A stretch of DNA of 64,000 bases from Paralichthys olivaceus (taxonomy: Eukaryota > Chordata > Actinopteri > Pleuronectiformes > Paralichthyidae). The DNA is taken from positions 12,141,501 to 12,205,500 of the forward strand of contig NC_091107.1 of NCBI RefSeq assembly GCF_024713975.1, read 5' to 3'. Within the stretch, counting starts at the first letter, position 1. Every line of letters begins with the position of its first letter. Of this stretch, positions 34,001 through 45,362 are shown one piece after another. The notes beneath the pieces are model-generated. The model was given only the letters and a program-made list of their open reading frames with translations, had not been told where the DNA came from and searched no databases. Both the position numbers and the translations under genes were made by a program.

Positions 34001-36236
34001 TAATGGCTAATGTCATTGCTGCTTATGGCTGCTGATGTTATGTCGTTTTTATTAACGTTAATGTGTGAGGGCCTCTTCTTGCACTCAGCACAATTCAGTG
34101 TGATGCATGAGGTCTTATAGTGTCAGCACAATGCAGTTGGAATTTTCTGTGCCGGGCCCATGTTGTTTAAATAGCAAATTCACCTAAGCTCATGAGTGTG
34201 GCCAAATGCATTGTTGACACACTAATCCCATTTATATTGGCAATCCACCAAGGTGGAAGTGCACCTGGGTTTTAAAGGGAATGTTTGATGGCATTGTGAA
34301 TGGTTTATTACATGTTGTGCCATAAAGACACCCACGGTTAATTAAGGACAACCCTTTGAACTATGCTTCTGGTGAAGTAACTTAAAAAACGAAATCAAGA
34401 CCTTCAAATAGGTATCATTCATGGTCCCCAGAGGATTAATCTAGTGAATCCTACAGGTTAATGTTGTGGTTTTGACTGAAATGTCTTGGCAGCCCATAGA
34501 TGGATTGCCATGAAATTGGCTACACACATTCATGTCCTACTTCAGATTTACTCTGATAATTTTGGTTTTTCATTTAGCACAATTGTCAGGTCAAATCTTC
34601 AATTGACTCAATACTTTGGTTTATAACCATTTACCTGCAAAATGACCCTCCCATCAGCCTCAGCTGGACTAGGGTTTTTGCATAAACACTGTGTCTTTCC
34701 TTAAATGACTTTGATATCTGAGCGTTGTTAAGTTCTAATCAGCAAATATTACTGAATATAGTTGGTGAAGAAAGTAAACATTACACCTGCTCAACATCAG
34801 CATGTTAGCATTCTCCTTATTAATATTTTGGCATTCTAATCTTGTGATAAATCAAATCTAGAAATCTGTTCAAAGAACCAGTACTGGCTCAAAGAACTGT
34901 TTGCCTGGCTGTTAACCTTTTGCCCAGTTTATTGTTTTCAACACTTCTGGATTGTGTGTGTTTGCTGATGCTACGTAGCAAAACTTAGTATTTACAGCAA
35001 CACTCATTTACTAATCTCAAGAAAATAGTGCTATCACTTCTTTTCCTCTGGGCCGTGCTGCTTCTTCATCCTCTCATGTTGGAGGCTGTCTCCTGTCTGC
35101 AGGACACACTGTCTCCTCTTGAGGTACAAAGTGGTATTATGAGACAAAACAAGCGAGGGATAGTTAACATGCTAACTTCAAATATCTTTGTGACACAATA
35201 CATGATATGTATAAAAATGTCAAAACTTATTTCTTCATATTTTGTTGATAGTTTGCGATCATTTTATTGTGAATATTTGAAACTAAAAGACATTTTATTC
35301 ACGATTTTATGACATTTCTGTTTGATTCTCATGTGGTGAATATTTTAACATCTGTCTTGTTTTTTGTTCATTGTTATTGCTGCATTTAGCTTACATTTCA
35401 TTAAACAGAAATTTAGAGTGTACGTGAATGAAATTATTTTTAACATTACACACAAGTGTTTCTCCCATCTTTTTTCATAATAACCAGAAACACCTGCCAC
35501 TGTCTCTCCATTGCCCTTACAAAGAAAAGGGGGAAAATAGGTTAACATATTGAAGAAAGATGGAGGATATCCTTTCAGGATATGAACAAAAAGCCCAGCA
35601 ACATGCTGTGGTGCTCTTGCTGTTCCTACATGCTGAACATTCAAGTGTTAAACAATATTGCCATTGTTTTGTTACGTTCCCATGATCGTCTCTTGCCTGT
35701 GTGCTGCTGTTTATAGATAATTGTCAGGACGACTGCTGAGGTCATTTCCTATAGTCTAAACAAAAGAAGAATGTGAATGGACCCAGCAGAAAAGAGGAAG
35801 GTGGGCAAACGTGTGTGTGTGTGAGTGTGAGTGAGTTATGGGCTCTCTTTCTGCTCTGCCTCCATCTAAAGCCCCTAATCAGCTCAGCTACAGAGCTCAG
35901 TAGGGGGACGACTATCAGGCTACTTCTAAACGTATATGTTTTAGTTTTCAAACATGTCTTTTGTGTCTATATAATAGATGTTTCGAAAACGCTGTAGCCC
36001 GTTTAAGCGTGTAAACTCCGGGCCTGTGTTTTACTATGAAAGAGCCAAAATGCCATTTTAAAATCAAAATGTATTGGTGCTGATGTAGCTTCAGAGGGAT
36101 GTGTATGTGGTGTTGAAGGGTGGTCTTTAGAGAAAAGTCCTTAGATTTGGGTAAAATCTTCACTTTAAATTTTATTCTAGAACTGAGGACAGTATTATTA
36201 TTATTGTCTCAGCCCCTCTTTCACTCACTCTTTCAC

Positions 36237-36302
<66 letters not shown>

Positions 36303-39300
36303 GCAGACACACACTAAAAACAATGACATTTGTTTTTGTGTGAACAGCCATGACAGATGTAGTTGCTGATTTGCAAGTAGAGCAGGGAAGATCCAATCAC
36401 AAGTGGTCGCTCGAGATACATGAGGAGACACATGCTAATGCCAGACATGAACTGATGAACTCAGAGCTGTCTGCTTGTGATTGGATCACTCGAGAAGTAT
36501 GTTAGTACCCAGTCCGAACAAGGCCAAAGAAATCAGATTTACTGAAAGGTAATTTATCTCCGTTTGCAAGAGAGACAGAAAGATTTTCGTTCTGGAGACG
36601 AATTATGTCTTAAGCTGAACTATTTATTCAATTACCGGATGCATCAGGGAACCCAGGCTGATGAGCGGTACAGAAAGTAGAACAGTTGTATTGCCATCAA
36701 ATCTGAGCAGTATCATAAACTCCATTAAAATCTGGAAATTACTTTTCATGTGGAGCTGCTCTGTTGGACAAAATATCTTAACCCTTGCTCATCTCACCAA
36801 ACCATTCTAGTGTCTTCTCTATCAGTCTCAAAGAAAGTCAGCGTATGTACTCTTGCAGAGATATTAGGTATGTTCCTCCAGTTGTTATCTATCTGGCATC
36901 CTAACTCTTCGTTTGGTGCTAAGGGGACTCAGTATTATAACACATGTGGTGTATAATCCTCCTCTGACGTGATTCTAGTTTCTGTCATCCTGGGTTATAG
37001 AGAGGCCCCCAAAATAAGCCAATAATTGAAAAATGAGAAATTTTAATTAACAGACCTAAACCTTTAAAACTTCCATTAGAAGATGGGGCTGAAATTACAA
37101 ACTGTCTTGCTCCTGAGGCCTTCCTGTATTTACTGATGTCCACAACAAGTTCATTTTGGAACAAAAAAGATCTCGAACCAAGGTTTTAAGCTCTGTATCA
37201 GAAATAAACTCCGCCTGTACTAACACACCTGAAAACATGTATCACTCATGCACGTGCTGGTGAAAACTGGAAGCAGATATTCAATTCTGCAGTTGTTTGC
37301 TTTGAAACTGCTTTGAAGTTAAAGTGATTCAATGAATGTCTTATAATGTCAACCTGTTCCCTCAACACACGTCTCATACATTTCATCCATCAGAGACACA
37401 ATAAATGATCCTCTCACAGATAAATACAATGCATATATATACTGAACATGGCCATAATCAAAATCTTGTCATCAATCTACCACAACAAGATCAGTGGAGT
37501 TCATAGTGTGTTTGACCTTAGATGGTAAAACCTGATGAATCTGAGCCTCAGTTTAACACAGAACATTAACATAACTTTAAACCCAGGTTCCTTTGTCGGT
37601 AACAGAAGCTTAAAAATGCACAAACAAATTTGTAATGGTTAAATCCACAATATTTCCGGCTAAAGCATTTTGTAAATCTGAACTGTGCACATGTACACCA
37701 GCAAAAGGACCATAGAGTATCTGATGCAGATGCACTTTAATATCCAGAATTATGCAAGCTAGTCCCACTGCTGGCCTTCTCCCTTTCCACTGACACGCAA
37801 ACACACACAATGGGTTATAAATGCACAAACACATCATATACCAAATTCATTTCTGCATATTGAATAAATTTTACCTTCCAGGTAAAAAGAAATGTACTTA
37901 TAAGGTAACATCCTGTTTGGTTCCAATGTGAATCCGTGCACCATATGTGTGTAAATCAACTTAAAACAAAGAACAGGATTCAGTCTGCCAACAGTCAAAT
38001 TTATGTTTTTGTGATTTCAAATAAGACAGTGATTTTGTACTTCAATTTAACTTAAGCTTCAGAGAATAATGTATTGTCTATGTTCAATATATATAATAAA
38101 TAATAAATTGTTGTGCTATCATTAATAACATCTTTACACTCTTATTGTTTTCATTATAACTAGTCAGAGCTGAAACCTGATGGTGCACAACTGTTCCTGG
38201 TCTCTCGCTCTCCTCTCTCTCCTCCCCCTCACCCCATCTCTGTCTCTTATCTCTCCTCTCATTCACCTTTTCTCTGCTTACCCCAACCGGTCAAGTCATA
38301 TTGACATTGAGTCTGGAGAGGTCTCTTCCAGTTAATGAGGGAATTTTTTCTCTCCACAGTCGCCAAAGTGCTTCTCATTGTGGGAACTGTTGGGTTTCTC
38401 TATACATTTGAAGGTCTTGACCTTCTATGTAATGTGCTTTGAGATAATGTATGTTATCATTTGGCGATATACAAATAAAATTGTATTGAACTGAATATAT
38501 AAACTGTACTGTAAGAACAGATGCCTGGTCTATATTTTGTTAAATTCTGGACTCGTTTGAGTTGATGGATGTATGGATGGGTTTTTTTCTCACTGAAGCT
38601 TGTAGAAGGGAATCAACCTGTTTCACATGTCACTTAAACATAAACTTGTGTTGTTCAGGCCTGGTCTGCCTGCAGTCTTCAGCTATATAAACTACACTAC
38701 ATGAGGAAAAGTCTACATAATATTTCAGCTGTTCTTTTGTATCCAGGATGTATCACAAGAGAATGTGTCATGGTATATTGCAGTTGATGATATCTCCCCC
38801 TAATCATCACTGTTTTGTCCAACCTTTTGATTGTCACACCAAGAGGCTACAGTTCAGTTCCTGTGTATTGTAACTGAGGGAGCTCTAACAAAGCTGAACC
38901 TACTTCATGGTGAACAAGCTTGCAGGGGGGTTGAGCTGTAGTTTTGATGTCTGCCACGTCAGCCTGGGGTGTTTTTGACTTGCAATCTGTGAAATAGAAA
39001 CTAGAACACTAATGGACTGATCAATACTCCATTAATAACACGGAAATATTGGATTGCAGGACGAACTCTGACTTATGGTATCTGTTGTTTTTTTAAAAAT
39101 ACAATATTTCAAACATATGAGTTACATTCACACTTGCATATCATCCGTATACATGTTCTGGTTGTCTGGATTGTGGCCATATACGTTTGAGAGAAGTAAC
39201 CGGAAACATTTGTGGCAGCAAATTAAACCTTATCAAGTTTAATTTTCATACCAAAACCTAAGGTGTCCTTTACACTATTGAAGGAATGGCTTTTTGTCAT

Positions 39301-42300
39301 GATGACATTCTTTGAGAGACATTTTCAAAATAAAAATTACAGACTTTTTTGGTGCTTTCTTCAGAGACTCATTACATTATATGTCTTTTATTTTCAGATG
39401 TAAGACTCCAAGAAGATGCCTTATAACTATGTTTGTTGTTAATTATTTATTTTGGCATTATATGTTTCCCATATGATTAAAAATGCAAGAATAAATACAA
39501 AACATTTAAAATACATTTAAAATACATATGGGATGATACTTTCAGGCAAAGTCTTATAACAAGTACATTTGAAGTACTATTTTTCTGCTGCCACATTATA
39601 GAGGTGAAGGGTTTTCAAAGGGATTAACTATAAAATAAAAATTTGGGGGGGGGGGGGAAAGTTTGTAAAGATATAAATGGAAAGATGAGATATGTTCAAA
39701 AATGTCTGATTGTCACTGACTGAGGCTGAATGAGGGATAGTGAGAATGTGTATGTTTGTGAACCTGTCAGATGGATATGATGCTCCTTTTCAATTTACCT
39801 GACTGACACACGTGACTAGTGTACATTCAGGAAGTGGTTGTGGCTCTGCGGTGGATTGGTTGAAGGGGATCAGTAAGTCAGTGGGAGCAGTCACCAAACA
39901 AATCGTGCTTATTTTTACCTCACTCTAATCCAAAACCTTTGACCTCAGCTCACCTCTCACGCTGCTAAAATGTACCATCTTCGACAGCTTAGCTCACTTT
40001 ATAGGCTCAACGTGCTGCGCTGACTGTGAACAGCTTAGAGCGTGCCACTCAGACGCTGCCAACGTGTGTGTATGCGTATGTGTATTTGTGTGTGCGCCAA
40101 GTTTAGGTGAGAGTGGTTTCATGTCTTTTAACACTGACGTTTCTGCCCCAGGAATAAAAAGCCAGACTGTGGAGATGGATGATGGGAAGGCGGGGTATGT
40201 CGGGTCAAAGGTGGATCTCCGCTGTCGGTTCGTCAACAGCTTCCCGCCTGTCAAAATCTCCCAGGTATTCAGTTGTCCTCTTGAACATGTGGATTACATT
40301 ACGTTAAACTCCCAAATCCGATGATACTATAGACACTCAGAGCACAGATTCCAGATTTCAGCATAAAGTCTGTCCATCTCTTAAACATCCAGTTTGATTT
40401 AAATTTGATTTAATCAGAAACCTGATTTTCTGAAATGTCTGTATTAAACTGGATTGGTGGTTTTACATGTGTGACAAATACTTCAGGAATCTGTTCTGAA
40501 AGTGACAGTGATCCTGAAATGATCCTTTAACTGAAACATTTGAATACAATATCATTTTTAACACTTGATTCTAACCTGCACATTACACTGGTTTTTAAGA
40601 CAGTCACAACAGCCAATCTTACATTTCAAGTCTTAGTGAGCTCCTGTTTAAATTGATTTGATAGAAATTAAAGTTAAGGTTGTCATTTTTAGTATCAAGT
40701 CAGATTTTTTTACTTACATTTGGTCCATCTTAGGTAACATGGCAGAAACTGGTGAATGGCACCAAGCAGAACGTGGCAATCGCCAACCCCTCCCTGGGTG
40801 TGTCCGTGGCCCCGCCCTACAGGGACCGCGTCACCTTCAAGAACGCGGCAGTGAGGCGACGCACTCCGACCCTTGAAGACACCACTATCACCTTCTCCTC
40901 GCTCCGCCTCTCTGACGAGTCCACCTACATCTGCGAATACACCACGTTTCCTGCAGGGAACAGAGAGAACACTGTGAACCTCACAGTCTACGGTAAGACA
41001 CACGTATGATGATCTGAGCTTTAATAAGATCACACTCACATATGACAGAGGTTGCTGAATATTAAGATTTTTGTATGTTTATTAGTATAGCATATTGCCA
41101 CATACAACATGAATCATTGGCTAAGCTCCTTTGCATTGTCTGTCCATTGATGGGCTTTTAAAAAAACATAAAAGGAAGCAATACAAAACACAAAAGCTGT
41201 GGATCAAGGGGCCACATCCTTCCAGCCTGTGTGGTTGTTTGTCACACATGTTTCCTGTCTTTCCTTTCAATATTGACCAACTTGCAGGTTTGATGCATGA
41301 GACTTGTTTGGATTAACTAGTCTTCACTGATTTATTACTGATATACATGAACTCTTTCCATGGTCAATAATGAACTTCCACAAACTTAAAATACCATATT
41401 CTGTTTATGATTTGGAGTAAAGTCAATTTATTGCTGAATGCCAAGTCTGCATTTCACATAGAAAAGTATCCAACATTTTAATTAATTAATTTAATTTGAG
41501 ACTTAATTTGGAATATTTAAGGAATTTTTTTGGAAATGTCCAGTTTTGTGCAAATACAAGATTAATCGATGAGAAACAGCTTTTACCTGTCCGCATGTTG
41601 GACAGGCTTTAAATCATACATCACAACGTTTTCTCATGTCTGATCATCTCGATGCTTCTATTCATTTTTATTTCCCCAGTTCGCCCGACGACTCAGATGA
41701 GTCTGTCCACCCCGACCCTGGTGGCTCGTTCGTCCAATCTGAAAACACCTGTGGCCACCTGCATCTCTGCCAATGGAAAACCACCTGGTATCATTAGGTG
41801 TGTGTGTGTGTGTGTGTGTGTGATTTAGAGTTATGAGGAGTGTTTTCTCCCCCCTTTTATGGAGCAGGTGTTATGGTTTGCGTTGCTACACCATCATAGA
41901 GGTTTTATCCAACTACTAGACTTTTGTCTTCTACACATCCATTAATGAAACCCTTGCCTTTTATTTAGAGTTAATTTACAATATCTATGTACATCTTCGT
42001 TTGATTGATTCCTCGTCGGTGTGAGCAGGTGGGAGACAAAGGTGCCAGGAGAGGCGACCACTCGAGAGTACAGAAACTCAGACGGGACATTCACTGTTCA
42101 GAGTGACTACATCCTGGTGCCCAGCAAAGAAACACACAAGGAGACGCTCACCTGTGTCACCAGCTACAACGAGGAAGTCTATACTGACAGTGTCACCCTC
42201 GATATCCAGTGTGAGTCTCGCTCATTCGCAACAATAACCTAATAACTACAGTCTCTAAATCTAAATTAATTTTCCCTTTGTGTGTGTACTAGATGAGCCA

Positions 42301-45300
42301 GATGTGTCAGTGGACGGCTTTGATGGAAACTGGTATCTAAACCGAGAGAACGTCCAGCTGAGCTGCAAAGCTGATGCCAATCCATCCGTCTCTCTGTATC
42401 AGTGGAAATTGTGAGTACAACTCACTGTACTTCACTCACATTTGCTCTTTCTTATGTGGTGTCTGAAATGCTATGTGTAGTCCTCCCCATAAAATAAATT
42501 TATCCTTAGGTGTGAGGTCCACAGGTCTTGAGGAATTTGGAGAAAGCCTGAACAAATGGTAGGGTGATAGGTCACAGCTCTAAGTGCAACACTAAATTTG
42601 GGCTAGTGTCGTCTCCCTTCCTGTCACTGTATAACCGTGAAGAGCTGGATAAGAAACCAGATGTGTTTTCTTTAGGTTTACACAAACAACCCTCCTATAT
42701 AAACGAGGAGATGAAGTTGCCTCGACAGAAGAGATTCATATTGGCTCCGAATCTCTCTCCAGGCAGATTGCTTTGCTTGTATTGATGCTGAACTTTTTGT
42801 ATTAAACTTTTATATACAATCAAGACGGTGTCATCGGAGATTCCTTCATCATCTTCACATCATCGCAACCCCAATATACGACACTTACTTTATAGAAAAC
42901 AGTGAAATGGAGAAATAAGTTTTTCCTGTACAAGATGCAAAATTCAATGTTTCTTACCTTCATCACGTCGGTGTCTGAGGCTGATAATTTTTTCTGTCAC
43001 GTGTCATGTGACTGACATATCACCACAGTTAGTAAGTGATTTGAAGTGGGATGAGGGCCATCTCCTTTTAAGCAGAAAAAATAATAACCTGCAGATTCAG
43101 CCATCCCCTCTCCCCCTATGAGAGAGTGCTGTGTGTGCAGGTAGACAATTTGTTTCACGATGTGTTTCCGGGTTATTCGAGTGTAATATTCTGTGTTCTG
43201 CAGGATTAATGGCTCCATACCGAACAGTGCTGAGATCCGTGACAACGTCCTCACCTTCAAAGGGCCGGTCACATATGACCTGCAAGGTACATACGTGTGT
43301 GACGCCACCAACAGCATCGGGACACGATCGGGCTCTGTGGAGGTCAGCATCATAGGTACGTTCACCTGAACTCTGGAGACATTTGATTTGATGATAAGAG
43401 AAAAATTAATAAGTGAATAAGTATTCCTGCCAACATTACTTCATGCTGCCGCTTTGTGTTGTACTTTTCTTTACACTCACATTTTATTAATTCTTACTGT
43501 ACTTTCATAGTTTCTTTGAAAAGTATATGTGCATGTTTGAATTTTTATTTTGTTTCTTTCTCTGCAGAAAAGCCTCTACCCCAGATAGCAACAGGTGATG
43601 TCATCAGTGTCATCGCCTTATTGCTGGCTGCCGGAGTGCTCATGGGCATCACTATAACAGTCCTGGTTCTCAAAATCAGAAGTAGAAAGGACAACTCCTC
43701 GTATGTAAACACCACATTATCTTTTCTCCCGTTTGTTTCGCCTGCTCTTTGTCCCAATATGGTTTGTGTCCTTCACTACCATCCTCATCATCCATCTTTT
43801 ATTCTCTTTTCCCCCCTTGATCAGAAATGATTCTCCGTCCAGAAAACCGTCACAGCCGATAAGGAAAAGACCAGGAGACGATATCCAGGTACACAGTGTC
43901 ATGTATCTATAATTCATATACAGCTCTAGAAAAATATTTGTCCTTATAATAAAGTTGTGATGGCAGGTCCACATTACGTGGTATAAATTGTGCATATGAA
44001 ACATATCAGTCTTCTCTGGTGCCAACAGACAACAACAACTTCACCCTCTCCCTCCATCTCTGTTTGTCACAAACAAAAGAAGCCATTACAATGCATCCCT
44101 TCACAAATTGCAAGTAGTCTCTACATCAGTCTTCATCCTTAATATTCCAGTGTGAAGTTTCTGTTGTGTTTCAGTCAGTGTGTCCATGAAGTTTAATTGT
44201 GCCGAATGCATTTTTTCCTCCCAAAGCAGATTATTTAGAACATTTTGAAAGCTGTAGTATTTACATCTATGTTTACTAGCAAGCAGTTTTATTTTTCTCT
44301 ATCTTTGTTGGCAAATTGCTGCATTTCTTGATACAACAGCAAACCTAAGGTCAGTGAAATAGCATGAAAACCCTTGGCAGGAAAGTTTATTGTGTCACAG
44401 ATGAGCTCATCCTCATGAGAATGATGAGTATAAAACATTGATTCGTAGTACTGCTACAAGCTCAGAAACTCTAAGAATAATGTAATCATAACAATAAGCT
44501 TTTAAGCCTTTCTTAAGTAAGTAACAAAGGTGCTTCACAATAGGATAAAAGATAAAAAATACAATGAACAACAAAAAGTAATTCAATAAAATAAATTGAA
44601 ATTGAATTTTTAAAAGAACATTCTATGAAGGGATTCAAAAGCAGTGATAGATGTAAAATTTCTGATCTCAGCTGGGAAGTCCATTCATGAGTTTGGGGGC
44701 ATGTAATTACTATATATACCTACCAACTGGGATTGACCAGAAGTCTATCAGTGGATCTAAGTGCAGGCACATAAGCAGTTAGTAATTCCTTGATATACAC
44801 AGAGGCTTGGTTGTGTATAGCGATGAAAGTCATCAGTACAATCTTAGGATCAAAGCGAAAACAAACAGAAGGCCAATGCAGCGAGGCTACAGTGTTAGGC
44901 GGTCATGTCCTCTTAAACCAGTAATAATCCTCACAGCAGCATTTTGTGCCAACTGAATGTGATGCAGGGAAGTCTGTGTAATATTATATGTGCAAATGTA
45001 ATGTTTTTCATTTTGATCTTTGACGTACAACTCTCATGTCTCCACAGCATTCAGGACGGTTTTATGAAGAGCTTCCAAACACAGCAGATTATGTGAGCTA
45101 CAGACTGGCCTGTAACAAGGAAGACTACCCCGAGCCCTACTCCCCTCCCATCAACCCCCCTCTGTCATTTCTGCCCCAGCACCCCTACCACTCCTCACAA
45201 CCAACCACCACGACCAGCAGCAGCAGCACCGACATGTCGAAAAACACCTTCTCTCCTCCCTCACACACCACAGCCATCTTTAAATACCCCTCAGTACCGG

Positions 45301-45362
45301 GCCTGTCTTCTCCTCCACCGGGAGTGGCGGCATACACATTTCCCAAAGAGCAATACGTCTGA
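31010..45362 (+). CDS. NECTIN1: NECTIN1, nectin cell-adhesion molecule, 10 coding exons
   Basis: Calcium-independent adhesion receptor of adherens junctions and synapses, linked to actin through afadin. Exons: 31010-31067, 40152-40264, 40734-40992, 41680-41797, 42029-42210, 42293-42410, 43204-43355, 43568-43700, 43825-43888, 45048-45362. The sum is 1512 nt, or 503 aa; human is 517. Signal peptide 1 to about 20 (an in-frame ATG at 31016 could also start it). The V domain has KISQVTWQK, GTKQNVAI and STYICEYTTFPAGNRE. The first C-type domain has ATCISANGKPP and the second has FDGNWYLNRENVQLSC and GTYVCDATNSIGTRSG. The TM segment is about 346-369 in exon 8, followed by basic KIRSRK. The tail ends EQYV, matching the nectin [AE]-x-Y-V afadin PDZ-binding motif. 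THY1 as neighbour supports NECTIN1 over other nectins; a nectin1a/1b choice is not possible here. Confidence 0.93.
31650..31885 (-). repeat. Dispersed teleost-type repeat, reverse orientation
   Basis: The reverse strand reads 'GAGGAATGCTTTATAG...', 'GCAGATCCAGGAGAATTTAAGG' and 'AAATTTGGTGCAGCTTGAC', a wording typical of family C-like teleost repeats. It has no close copy in the window. Confidence 0.4.
31930..32200. repeat. Dispersed repeat family B-like, copy 3
   Basis: Contains CCTCCATCTTGCACATTTGAATCCACAGTCTG and, further on, CAACCAATCACTATTTGTCTCAGCTGTCACTC, echoing the segment order at 12260-12400 and 55300-55380. Confidence 0.4.
34420..34630 (+). repeat. Dispersed teleost repeat family D
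   Basis: Reads 'GGTCCCCAGAGGATTAAT', 'GATGGATTGCCATGAAATTGG', 'ACATTCATG', 'CAATACTTTGGTTTATAACC'. I recognise this word order as a very common percomorph repeat, so the call rests on recollection rather than an internal copy. Confidence 0.5.
36241..36302. repeat. Compound (TC)22(AC)9 microsatellite
   Basis: Uninterrupted TC from 36241 to 36284, changing directly to AC until 36302, in NECTIN1 intron 1. Confidence 0.95.
38190..38505 (+). mobile_element. Non-LTR retrotransposon 3'-end-like fragment (family E)
   Basis: Includes TCCACAGTCGCCAAAGTGCTTCTCATTGTGGGAACTGTTGGGTTTCTC, GTGCTTTGAGATAATGTATG and an end reading GGCGATATACAAATAAAATTGTATTGAA. I know this as a frequent teleost LINE/SINE 3' end. 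It is severely 5'-truncated. Confidence 0.55.
41798..41822 (+). repeat. NECTIN1: (GT)n microsatellite forming the NECTIN1 exon 4 splice donor
   Basis: Exon 4 ends ATCATTAG at 41797, and the intron begins immediately with a pure GT run. The first GT gives the phase needed to join exon 5 (AG + GTGG). Confidence 0.85.
44510..45000 (-). mobile_element. Degenerate LINE-like fragment in NECTIN1 intron 9
   Basis: Contains AAAGGTGCTTCACAATAGGATAAAAG, GGGAAGTCCATTCATGAGTTTGGGGGC, AGGCCAATGCAGCGAGGCTAC and CTCACAGCAGCATTTTGTGCCAACTG. These resemble 3' parts of teleost non-LTR elements. Orientation is uncertain. Confidence 0.45.

Larger units (their letters stand above)
31068..40151. other. NECTIN1 intron 1 (about 9 kb), repeat-rich
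   Basis: Bounded by CCAG/gtatgg and ccccag/GAAT. It holds the dispersed fragments listed separately, a C homopolymer near 32526, a TC/AC microsatellite and a G homopolymer at about 39645-39657. Open frames such as the one at 32689-33198 lack splice context or recognisable domains. Enhancers may lie here, but none can be told by eye. Confidence 0.7.
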
